Positions 55,560-64,000 of a DNA stretch of 64,000 nt are shown piece after piece. Within the stretch, counting starts at the first letter, position 1, and each line of letters begins with the position of its first letter. Source of the stretch: Vitis vinifera (Eukaryota > Streptophyta > Magnoliopsida > Vitales > Vitaceae). Location: assembly GCF_030704535.1 (NCBI RefSeq), contig NC_081823.1, positions 24,371,501 to 24,435,500 of the forward strand, given 5' to 3'. Position numbers and translations under genes: made by a program. The notes beneath the pieces are model-generated. The model was not told where the DNA came from, ran no database searches, and saw only the letters and a program-made list of their open reading frames with translations.

Positions 55560-56965
55560 AACGAGAATAGGCAACAAAAAATAAATAAGAACACACACAG
55601 ATTTACGTGGAAAACCGTAGGCAGGAAAAACCACGAACAAAGGAGAAGAATAATCCACTATGTCAAAAATTGGTACAAAAGGGGAGAACATTAAGCGGCT
55701 ACAATATAAATCCCTTAGAACCTATACACCATCCCCATATATATATGGGAGAGAAAAAAAAAAAATAAAGCTGAAGAAATCTATAATTTTTTCTTCACCA
55801 TATATATTGCATCGTGAAGATTTCGGGTTGGACCAATAAAGGAAATTAGGTCACCAAGCTCTAACTATCTCCACCTTGACATGAATTCCAATGTAAGGAA
55901 TAGGAAAAACAAACTCCAATCTTCAACAAAAAAAAACTCTTCACCTCTTCCACAAACCCCAAAGGGTAATTCAACAACGAATACTAACCAAGTCCAAACA
56001 ATGCTCAAACTTGGAAAGAGGGAGTATCTTCATCATCATATCAGTAGGATTATCATGGGTGCTAATTTTGGCCACAACAATATCACCATGAGCAATGATA
56101 TCACACACAAAATGATACCACACATCAATGTGCTTTGTCTTCTCATAAAACATCTGATCTTTTGTGAGGAAAATAGCACTCTCTGACAATCACAAAAAAC
56201 TATGGTAATTTTCAAGTTGTCACTAAGTTCACTAAATAGTCCTTTTAACCAAATAGCTTCCTTACAAGCCTCTATAATAGCCATGTACTCAGCCTCGATA
56301 GTAGACAAAGCAACTATAGTCTACAAAGTAGCTTTCCAACTGATAGCACAACCACCAATAGTAAAAACATACCCTACAAGAGATCTTCTTTTATCAAGAT
56401 CACCAGCAAAATCATAATCAACATACCCAACAACTCCATCTCTAGTTCACCCAAAATGCAAAGAAACATCAGTAGAACCACACAAGTATCTAAAAATCCA
56501 CTAAACCGCTTTCCAATGTTCTTTACCAGGATTTGTCATGTATCTATCGACTGAACTGACTGCATATGATAAATCTAGACGTGAACAAACTATAGTATAC
56601 ATGAGAGACCCCACTACACTAGAATATGGAACTCGTGACTTATAATCAATGTTATCATCTGATTATGGAGCTAAAACAGATGCAAGTTTGAAATGAGTCG
56701 CTAATGGAGTACTAATAGGTTTAGCATTCTACATATTGAACCTGTGAAGAACTTTCTCAATGTACCCTTTTTGACTTAGGTATAATTTACTTGTCTTTCT
56801 GTCTCTTAGAATCTCCATTCCAAGTATCTTCTTTGTTGCTCCTAAGTTTTTCATCTCAAACTCCTTATTGAGTTGGACTTTTACCTTTCTTATATTTTCC
56901 TTATCCTGGGCTACTATTAACATATCATCAACATATAAGAGGTTTGACTCATTCATGACCACTCA
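55560..56965 (-). mobile_element. Ty1/copia retrotransposon relic (RT end and RNase H, LTR-proximal)
   Basis: Minus strand from 56,965: LLYVDDMLIVAQ (the reverse transcriptase YVDD box), FEMKNLGATKKILGMEI, LYLSQKGYIEKVL, then through several stops [30 protein letters not shown] and the RNase H end STIEAEYMAIIEACKEAIWLKG. Further on are [13 protein letters not shown] and a tail into LTR-like DNA (55,560-55,870) with 'acacagatttacgtggaaaa'. Frameshifts and stops are scattered. The 5' half (gag, protease, integrase) is missing, cut near 56,965 where a hAT relic begins. Confidence 0.85.
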
Positions 56966-56989
56966 TGATATTAATTATTGTTTATACCT

Positions 56990-57300
56990 ATTCCCTGATG
57001 AAGTACAAAATTTTGATATTATGAAGTGATGGAAATCTCATGAATCCACTTTTTCTAAACTATCTAAAATGGAATGTGATTTACTAACCCCACCGGTGTC
57101 TACTGTAACTTTGGAATATTCTTTTTTTATAGTAGCAAATGTAATAGGAGACAGGAGGACAACTCTTACAACAAAGATGCTAGAAGTTTTGACATGTTTG
57201 AAGGATTAGGAAGATGGAAGCATGAGACTTCAAACTTTAGAGGATGAAATTAAAGAAGCCTTCGAGAAATTGCATCTCAATGCAGACAATGATGTTTAAG
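56990..57300 (+). pseudogene. hAT transposase C-terminal (dimerisation) relic
   Basis: The plus strand reads WKSHESTFSKLSKM, CDLLTPPVSTVTLE, NVIGDRRTTLTTKMLEVLTCLKD and EDEIKEAFEKLHL. This matches the hAT family C-terminal dimerisation region, in which the conserved Trp and the SAFS box are here degraded (stop at the first Trp position; EYSFF). A second stop follows LKD. Only the last ~95 residues remain. Confidence 0.78.
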
Positions 57301-57800
57301 AGATTGATGATGATTGAAGATGTAAAAAAAGGAATGAAGATTGAATAAGAAGACAAAAGTGAATATGATAATAGAAGAATTATATGTTGTTCGTTTCTTT
57401 TAAATCTATTAAATGTAACTAATTTTTAAAGGTTGAGTAATACATATGATTGATAGTTGGGTGGGTGCCAACCTAGTTGGGACGTGGTCAAACTATAGTG
57501 ATGCAATTCTCGCCTTTTTATTTCTTCTTATTTTTTAATGTAATTTGTTGAAATATTGAATAAAAGAATTATTTTTTATATTTCATTTCCTTTTATATTC
57601 CATTATTTTAAATTTATTGTTATTTTGATAAAAAAAAATTCAAATATAACTTTTTTACTATTTTTAAAAACAAAAAACTAACATTTCTATAAATTTTACA
57701 ATTACAATTAAAGAGTTTGAACTATTATACTGTGGATATGAACAAATTAGCTGATTTAAATTTTTATTAATATGAGCTTGCCCATTTGGTTTTCTTCCCA
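57301..57800. other. AT-rich DNA between the hAT relic and the foldback
   Basis: No gene; probable 3' flank of the hAT relic. Confidence 0.5.
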
Positions 57801-58080
57801 AGTTTTATCTGCACCCTTGTGCTTTATGTGAAGAACTAATTAATTGATTACATCAATATGTTGTTTCTTCTCATGCATTAATTTTCTCTAAAATATTGAG
57901 TGGTTCTAAATTTCATATGATAAGAAAAAAGAGATCGACTTATGCATTAATTTTTTCTTATCATATGAAATTTAGAACCACTCAATATTTTAGAGAAAAT
58001 TAATGCATGAGAAGAAACAACATATTGATGTAATCAATTAATTAGTTCTTCACATAAAGCACAAGGGTGCAAATAAAACT
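57801..58080. repeat. Foldback: 130-bp inverted arms with a 20-bp loop
   Basis: 57,801-57,930 and 57,951-58,080 are reverse complements with a single mismatch (57,809 against 58,072). The inner 120 bp are perfect. The loop is GAGATCGACTTATGCATTAA. A transcript from either strand would fold into one long hairpin. Just outside, at 58,082-58,100, a third direct copy of ATTGAGTGGTTCTAAATTT occurs, so the arm probably arose by local inverted duplication. Confidence 0.97.
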
Positions 58081-58986
58081 ATTGAGTGGTTCTAAATTTC
58101 CTTACAAACTAATATTTTAAATTATGAAAACTTTGAAATATTAATATTTCTTTTTACTCAACCCTTAATAAATAAAAAGAATTTGGCCAATTTAATTTTT
58201 GTAATATATTATGTTATGTTTGATTTCAGAAAAAATACTAAAGAAACAATATATATATATATATATATATATATTTTGAGGAAAATAATTTTCTCATGTT
58301 TTTTTTTTGTTTTTTTATGGAAAATACAAAACAAAATAAAGTATTATTCAAATTAATTAATAATTTTATATTTTAATTTTTAAAATTTTTGTATGAAATG
58401 AGAAAAATAAATTTAATAAATTTGAAGAAGTATAAAAAAATTATTTAAATCTTTATTTTATTTTCTTTCAAATGTTTTCTTCATGTAAAAATTAAATATA
58501 ATTAAAATTAGTTCAAAATTTATGTATTTTCAAAATTAGTTTATTATTATTGAAAACAAAAAAAGAAGTAAAATGAGTTTAAAATGGTATGTAAAAATAA
58601 TTTATTAATTGTAATTTTTTTTTTTATTTGTCACTTTTTTAAACGCATGCAATAACTGGTTAGAGTCTCCTCACTTAAGGTCCCTGAATAATTTATTATT
58701 TGTCACTTTTTAAAAATTTATTTTTCTATTTTTTCTATGGCATTTCTCTTAAATCTTCCAACAACAAAACCTAACTTGGGGGTTTCAATTTTTGCATCAT
58801 AGCATGTGTTTGAATCGACCAAACATCCATCACAAAATACTGAATGTAAAGAAAAATAAATGAAAGAAGGACAAAAGTTATATTACAACTTGCATGGCTT
58901 GTTGACTTGTCCGCCTATTAATCCATAATAATAATAATTCACATTTTATATTAGTACCATGTGATTTCCCCAATGCTCACAAGCCC
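58081..58986. other. Upstream region of the CNL gene
   Basis: AT-rich, with an (AT)n run at about 58,248-58,275. No gene. The proximal 150 bp carry the probable promoter. Confidence 0.55.
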
Positions 58987-58992
58987 TATATA
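58987..58992 (+). promoter_or_regulatory. Probable TATA box of the CNL gene
   Basis: TATATA in CCCTATATATCACTAC, about 105 bp before the ATG and followed by a C/T-rich leader (59,010-59,090) typical of plant 5' UTRs. Confidence 0.5.
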
Positions 58993-59092
58993 TCACTACT
59001 TTGCCCAGTATTCTCCCCTCACAATTCTCTTTTGAGTTCTCCTTTTCTTACTATATTTCCTTGCTCTTCTGCACTTCGAATTCTTCTAACAT

Positions 59093-62000
59093 ATGGCTGA
59101 CCAAATTCCATTCGGTGTTGTGGATCACATTTTGATCAAGTCAGGGTCCCTGGCTGTTCAAGAAATTCGATCCATGTATGGTGTTCCAAAGGAGTTAACC
59201 AAGCTCTGTGGGAAACTTGGCACCATCAAGGCTGTGCTTTTGGATGCTGAGGAGAAGCAGCAGCAGAACAATCATGCAGTCAAAGATTGGGTCTGGAGGC
59301 TTAAAGGCGTTGTGTATGACGCAGATGACTTGCTGGATGACTATGCAACCCATTATCTTCAGCGAGGAGGATTGGCAAGGCAGGTCAGTGACTTCTTCTC
59401 ATCTGAAAATCAAGTTGCTTTTCGTTTATACATGAGTCACAGACTCAAGGATATCAAAGAAAGGATAGATGATATTGCAAAAGACATCCCCATGTTAAAT
59501 CTTATTCCACGGGACATAGTACTACACACACGGGCAGAGAATAGTTGGAGAGACACCCATTCATTCGTGTTAACATCTGAAATTGTAGGAAGAGAAGAAA
59601 ACAAAGAGGAGATAATAGGGAAGTTGTTGTCGTCCGACGGTGAAGAAAATCTTTCGGTTGTTGCCATTGTAGGTATTGGGGGGTTGGGTAAGACCACCCT
59701 TGCTCAATTGGTATACAATGATGGAAGAGTGAAAGAACATTTTGAGCCTAAGATATGGGCTTGCATTTCTGATGATTCTGGTGATGGTTTTGATGTTAAT
59801 ACGTGGATCAAAAAAGTTTTAAAATCTGTGAATGTTCGGTTTGAGGAAAGTCTGGAGGATATGAAAAATAAGCTTCATGAAAAAATAAGTCAAAAGAGGT
59901 ACTTGCTAGTCCTCGATGATGTTTGGAATCAAAATCCTCAAAAATGGGATGACGTGAGAACTTTATTAATGGTTGGGGCTATTGGTAGTAAAATTGTAGT
60001 GACCACCCGAAAACCAAGAGTTGCATCAATCATGGGAGATAATTCTCCCATTAGTTTGGAAGGTCTGGAACAAAATCAGTCCTGGGATTTATTTTCAAAA
60101 ATTGCATTTAGAGAAGGCCAGGAGAATTTGCATCCAGAAATTCTAGAAATTGGAGAAGAAATTGCAAAAATGTGCAAGGGAGTTCCTCTCATCATTAAGA
60201 CTTTAGCAATGATATTGCAGTCTAAAAGAGAACAGGGCGAATGGTTGTCTATTAGAAACAATAAAAATTTGTTGTCACTTGGCGAGGAAAATGAGAATGT
60301 TTTATCTGTGCTAAAACTAAGTTATGATAATTTGCCTACTCATTTGAGACAATGCTTTACATATTGTGTTGTATTTCCAAAAGACTATGAGATTGAGAAA
60401 AAGTCGTTGGTACAACTATGGATAGCACAAGGTTATATTCAATCTTCAAATGATAATAATGAGCAACTAGAAGATATAGGGGATCGATATTTTCAGGAAT
60501 TATTGTCAAGGTCATTGTTGGAGAAGGCGGGAAACAATCCTTTTACTGCTACATTAAGGTATAAAATGCATGACCTTATACATGATCTTGCACAATCAAT
60601 TATAGGATCTGAGGTCCTCATTTTAAGAAATGACATAACAAACATTTCAAAAGAAATTCGTCATGTATCATTGTTTAAAGAAACGAATGTTAAGATAAAA
60701 GATATAAAGGGAAAACCCATAAGGACCTTTATAGACTGTTGTGGACATTGGAGAAAGGATTCATCAGCTATAAGTGAAGTTCTTCCAAGCTTTAAGTCCC
60801 TACGTGTGTTGAGTGTGGATAATTTGGCTATAGAGAAGGTGTCAATGTGGGTAGACAAATTGAGCCACTTAAGGTATCTTGATCTTTCTCTTCGTGATTT
60901 TGAGGCACCTCCAAATGCTATTACAAGGTTAAAGAATTTACAAACACTAAAACTCAATGAGTGTTGGAGTTTGAAGAGATTTCCAAAAGATACAAGAAAA
61001 TTGATCAATCTTAGACACTTGGAGAATGGTGGGTGTGCTAATTTGACTCATATGCCACATGGAATAGGAGAATTGACATTACTTCAAAGTTTACCATTGT
61101 TTGTTGTTGGGGAAGAGAAAGAGTTGTCCAGGGTTCATACAATTGGCAGCTTAATTGAATTGAAGAGGCTAAACCAACTAAGAGGAGGACTACTCATAAA
61201 AAATCTTCAAAATGCACGGGTATCAGAAGGAGAAATTTTGAAAGAAAAGGAATGCCTTGAGTCTTTGAGATTAGAATGGGCCCAAGAAGGTAACTGTGAT
61301 GTGGATGATGAGTTGGTGATGAAAGGCCTCCAACCACACCGAAACCTAAAAGAGCTCTATATAGGTGGCTACCGAGGTGAAAGATTTCCAAGTTGGATGA
61401 TGAATAGCCTGCTTCCTAACCTAATTAAAATTAAAATTGCGGGATGTTCAAGGTGTCAAATTCTACCACCCTTTTCTCAACTCCCTTCTCTCCAGTCTTT
61501 GGATCTTTGGAATATGGAAGAGGTGGAGGGCATGAAAGAGGGTTCATCAGCAACAAATGCCGAATTCTTCCCAGCTCTTCAATTCCTCAAACTCAACAGG
61601 ATGCCGAAGTTGAAGGGATTGTGGAGGATGGAGTCAGGAGCAGAGCAAGGTCCCTCATTTCCTCATCTTTTCAAATTAGAAATTGAAGGATGCCATAACT
61701 TGACATCCTTTGAATTGCATTCATCTCCTTCTCTTTCTACTTCAAAGATCAAAAAATGCCCTCACTTGACATCCTTTAAATTGCAGTCCTCTCCTCGTCT
61801 TTCTACTTTAAAGATTGAAGAGTGCCTTCTCTTGTCATCCTTTGAATTGCATTCATCTCCTTGTCTCTCTGAATTTGAGATCAGTGATTGCCCAAACTTG
61901 ACATCCTTGGGACTGCAGTCATCTCCTTCTCTTTCTAAATTAGAGATCCATAGTTGCCCAAATTTGACATCCTTGGAAATGCCTTCATCTCTTGGTCTTT

Positions 62001-63304
62001 CTCAATTACAGATCAGAGATCGCCGAAACTTTAAATCCTTGGAACTGCAGTCATGTTCTTCTCTTGCTATATCAACCATACAGTCTTACGATAAGCTGAA
62101 ATCCTTGGAAATGCCTTCATCTCTTGGTCTTTCTCGATTAGAGATCAGTGATCGCCGAAACTTGAAATCCTTGGAACTGCAGTCATTTTCTTCTCTCTCT
62201 ATATTAACCATACTGTCTTGCGATGAGCTGACATCCTTGGAACTGCCTTCATCTCCTCATCTTTCTAGATTACAAATCAGTTTTTGTTGTAACTTGAAAT
62301 CCTTAGAACTGCCTTCATCTCCTGGTCTTTCTCAATTAGAGATCGAATATTGTGATAACTTCACATCCTTGGAACTGCAGTCAGCTCCTCGTCTTTGTCA
62401 AGTACAGATCAGACATTGCCAAAACTTGACATTCTTAAAAGAGGTTTCATTACCTAGTCTTGAGAAACTATTCCTATCTACAGTCAGAAGGGTGGTGCTC
62501 ATAATGTTTGTCTCTGCTTCTTCTTCACTGGAGTCTCTGTTTATTAACAACATAGATGATATGGTATCTCCCCCAGAGGAGCTGCTTCAACATCTTTCCA
62601 CTCTCCACAATTTGAAGTGCTCTGGTTTGGCAACATCACCACACTGGATAGGCAGCCTCACCTCACTTTCTGAATCAGAGATCAGTGATAGCCCAGACTT
62701 GACATGCTTAGAACTGCCGTCATCTCTGTGTCTTTCTAGTTTAAAGGTCAATGATTGCCCAAACTTGACATGCTTAAAACTGCAGCCATATCCTTGTCTT
62801 TCTAGTTTAAAGATTGGAAAATGCCCGAAGTTTGCATCCTTTGAAGTGGCTTCATTACCTTGTCTTGAGGAACTAAGCCTGGGTGGAGTTGGAGCAAAGT
62901 TACTGTCAAAGTTAGTGTCCATCTTTGCTTCTTCTTCATTGAAGTCTCTGTATATATGGGAGATACATGATATGAGATCTCTCCCAAAGGATCTGCTTCA
63001 ACATCTTTCCACTCTCCAAACTCTCCACATTTTGAAATGCTCTCGTTTGGAAACATTATCACACTGGATAGGCAGCCTCATCTCACTTAGAGAGCTTGGA
63101 GTTCATGAATGCTGTCAATTGACATCACTGCCAGAAGAGATGCGTTCACTCAGAAACCTGCAGGAGTTATATCTCTGTGATAGTCTAATTCTACGGATAA
63201 GATGCAGTGTGACAACAGGTGGAAACTGGTCCAGGATTGCTCATATCCCACATATTCATTTCTTCGATGATAAGGGAATAAAGTTTAAGGTCCGAAATTC
63301 CTAA
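59093..63304 (+). CDS. CC-NBS-LRR disease resistance protein (RGA type), intact, intronless
   Basis: Intracellular NLR immune receptor of the coiled-coil class, 1403 aa. Order: CC domain (about 1-150) with DADDLLDDYATH in the EDVID position; NB-ARC with P-loop GIGGLGKTT (194-202), RNBS-A FEPKIWACIS, kinase-2 LLVLDDVW (271-278), RNBS-B KIVVTTR, GLPL as GVPLIIKTLA, RNBS-D beginning CFTYCVVFP (421 on) and MHD intact (492-494); then LRRs from about 566 to the end. Residues 867-1108 are eleven exact-length 22-residue LRRs of CPNLTSLELQSSPSLSKLEI type, an in-frame 66-bp minisatellite. All NB motifs look functional. The gene has no introns in the CDS; the C-terminus ends IKFKVRNS. A decayed second LRR tail follows at 63,440-64,000. 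The effector recognised is unknown. Confidence 0.96.
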   Translation: MADQIPFGVVDHILIKSGSLAVQEIRSMYGVPKELTKLCGKLGTIKAVLLDAEEKQQQNNHAVKDWVWRLKGVVYDADDLLDDYATHYLQRGGLARQVSDFFSSENQVAFRLYMSHRLKDIKERIDDIAKDIPMLNLIPRDIVLHTRAENSWRDTHSFVLTSEIVGREENKEEIIGKLLSSDGEENLSVVAIVGIGGLGKTTLAQLVYNDGRVKEHFEPKIWACISDDSGDGFDVNTWIKKVLKSVNVRFEESLEDMKNKLHEKISQKRYLLVLDDVWNQNPQKWDDVRTLLMVGAIGSKIVVTTRKPRVASIMGDNSPISLEGLEQNQSWDLFSKIAFREGQENLHPEILEIGEEIAKMCKGVPLIIKTLAMILQSKREQGEWLSIRNNKNLLSLGEENENVLSVLKLSYDNLPTHLRQCFTYCVVFPKDYEIEKKSLVQLWIAQGYIQSSNDNNEQLEDIGDRYFQELLSRSLLEKAGNNPFTATLRYKMHDLIHDLAQSIIGSEVLILRNDITNISKEIRHVSLFKETNVKIKDIKGKPIRTFIDCCGHWRKDSSAISEVLPSFKSLRVLSVDNLAIEKVSMWVDKLSHLRYLDLSLRDFEAPPNAITRLKNLQTLKLNECWSLKRFPKDTRKLINLRHLENGGCANLTHMPHGIGELTLLQSLPLFVVGEEKELSRVHTIGSLIELKRLNQLRGGLLIKNLQNARVSEGEILKEKECLESLRLEWAQEGNCDVDDELVMKGLQPHRNLKELYIGGYRGERFPSWMMNSLLPNLIKIKIAGCSRCQILPPFSQLPSLQSLDLWNMEEVEGMKEGSSATNAEFFPALQFLKLNRMPKLKGLWRMESGAEQGPSFPHLFKLEIEGCHNLTSFELHSSPSLSTSKIKKCPHLTSFKLQSSPRLSTLKIEECLLLSSFELHSSPCLSEFEISDCPNLTSLGLQSSPSLSKLEIHSCPNLTSLEMPSSLGLSQLQIRDRRNFKSLELQSCSSLAISTIQSYDKLKSLEMPSSLGLSRLEISDRRNLKSLELQSFSSLSILTILSCDELTSLELPSSPHLSRLQISFCCNLKSLELPSSPGLSQLEIEYCDNFTSLELQSAPRLCQVQIRHCQNLTFLKEVSLPSLEKLFLSTVRRVVLIMFVSASSSLESLFINNIDDMVSPPEELLQHLSTLHNLKCSGLATSPHWIGSLTSLSESEISDSPDLTCLELPSSLCLSSLKVNDCPNLTCLKLQPYPCLSSLKIGKCPKFASFEVASLPCLEELSLGGVGAKLLSKLVSIFASSSLKSLYIWEIHDMRSLPKDLLQHLSTLQTLHILKCSRLETLSHWIGSLISLRELGVHECCQLTSLPEEMRSLRNLQELYLCDSLILRIRCSVTTGGNWSRIAHIPHIHFFDDKGIKFKVRNS
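61691..62416 (+). repeat. 66-bp in-frame LRR minisatellite inside the CNL
   Basis: Eleven 66-bp units starting at 61,691 and every 66 bp after. Units 5-6 and 7-8 form a near-identical 132-bp duplication (SLEMPSSLGLS ... RRNxKSLELQS). Confidence 0.92.
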
Positions 63305-63439
63305 CCTTTATCCTCATTTTTATTATTTTACGATCAAAATGCAATGTTTTCCCATTTGGTTTTGGTAATTCTTTTATATTGACACTTCACATGTTTGTTA
63401 AAATGCTCACATCAATAAATTTGATTTCTTTTTGCAGAC
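63305..63439 (+). other. CNL 3' flank
   Basis: Closely matches 17,385-17,530 behind the other LRR tail. It ends in CTTTTTGCAG, an acceptor-like site, so a 3' intron is possible. Confidence 0.5.
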
Positions 63440-64000
63440 TATATGATAGATGATGTGCACTAAACTGATCATTTTACTAGGTTCTACATTCTAAGGGTTT
63501 GAGGAAATACTGAGATCTGATATGATATATCTCCCAGAGGAGCTGCTTCAACATGTTTCCATGATCTAAACTCTCACCATTAGACATTGCTGTTTTTGCA
63601 ACATTACAACACTGGATAGGCAGCCTCCCCTCAGTTATAGAACTTGGAACTCATGGCTGCCAGAAGGTATGTTCCCTCAAAAACTTGCAGATGCTCAAAA
63701 TCTGCATTGAAGTCTTAATGAGGGCTGAGGTGCTGTGTCAGTCAATGTTTCTCTCCACTTCTTCATTGAAATCTCTATCTGTTGGATCCTCAGATGCTAT
63801 GATGTCTCCCAGGGGAGGTACCTCAACATGTTTCCAGGATCCAAACTCTCAAATTGAATTATGCTCTGGTTTTGCAATATTGCAGCCCTGGATAGGCAGC
63901 TTCACCTCACTTATGGACCTTCATATTTGTGACTGCGCTGAATTGACATCACGGTCGGAAGAGATGCATTCCCTCAAAAGCCTGCCAACACTCAAAACCT
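63440..64000 (+). pseudogene. Decayed LRR tail downstream of the CNL, cut by the window edge
   Basis: Matches 17,550-18,080 almost throughout: ATATCTCCCAGAGGAGCTGC, CTGGATAGGCAGCCTC, 'gaacttggaactcatggctgccagaagg', 'ttcatatttgtgactgcgctgaattgac'. Indels and stops break the reading frame in both copies, several shared, so the decay began before the duplication. Confidence 0.82.

Noticed and set aside
59669..59698. miR482/2118 target site at the CNL P-loop
   Set aside because: Compared from memory with the family's target consensus, about seven positions differ, too many to claim targeting without the host miRNA sequences.
1..64000. tRNA, rRNA or organelle-derived insertions
   Set aside because: No cloverleaf, rRNA-conserved words or plastid-like gene stretches were seen on reading both strands.

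Overview
The window looks like nuclear DNA of a woody eudicot, most probably grapevine (Vitis). This is inferred from the AT-rich non-coding DNA, the clustered plant resistance-type receptors, the Mutator-like, hAT, copia and gypsy elements, and the resemblance of the transposon proteins to families I know from Vitis. No search was run.

Layout. 1-553 is a gypsy integrase relic. 3083-4052 is a small hAT-like element with an 8-bp target duplication. About 5.5-11.1 kb is a 1.9-kb tandem duplication with an older third copy. 12.4-15.5 kb is an intact Cf/Ve-type LRR receptor-like protein gene. 17.1-20.3 kb is a decayed 3' end of an NBS-LRR gene. 20,279-54,904 is a nested transposon block. 54.9-55.4 kb resumes the same LRR relic. 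55.5-57.3 kb holds copia and hAT relics, 57.8-58.1 kb a perfect foldback, and 59.1-63.3 kb an intact intronless CC-NBS-LRR gene followed by a decayed LRR tail that is paralogous to 17.1-18.1 kb.

The main discovery is the nested block. Element A (about 13.2 kb without its insert) is a Mutator-like element with long terminal inverted repeats that split an LRR pseudogene; its 9-bp flanks match at 7 of 9 positions. A has no transposase but carries pieces of at least three host genes (a glycerophosphodiester phosphodiesterase 3' exon, the last two exons of replication protein A 70-kDa subunit, and two exons of an unidentified gene) plus a 3-kb, 202-bp-period minisatellite. It therefore looks like a Pack-MULE. 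Element B (33,348-54,804; 21,457 bp) sits inside A's right terminal repeat, with a perfect 9-bp duplication TATTTTTTT and 63-bp terminal repeats that contain a 24-bp perfect palindrome. On its minus strand B carries a MULE transposase broken by one nonsense codon and one frameshift, a 12-exon ULP1 (C48) cysteine protease gene that reads open with its His-Asp-Gln-Cys catalytic set intact, and a GC-rich 'putative plant transposon protein' ORF. B also carries a captured NBS-LRR fragment, several tandem arrays, and clusters of the palindromic word CCGGTCGACCGG.

Functionally, the two intact host genes are immune receptors: a cell-surface LRR-RLP and an intracellular CNL. The rest is transposon traffic, and part of it has moved or broken pieces of the same receptor family.
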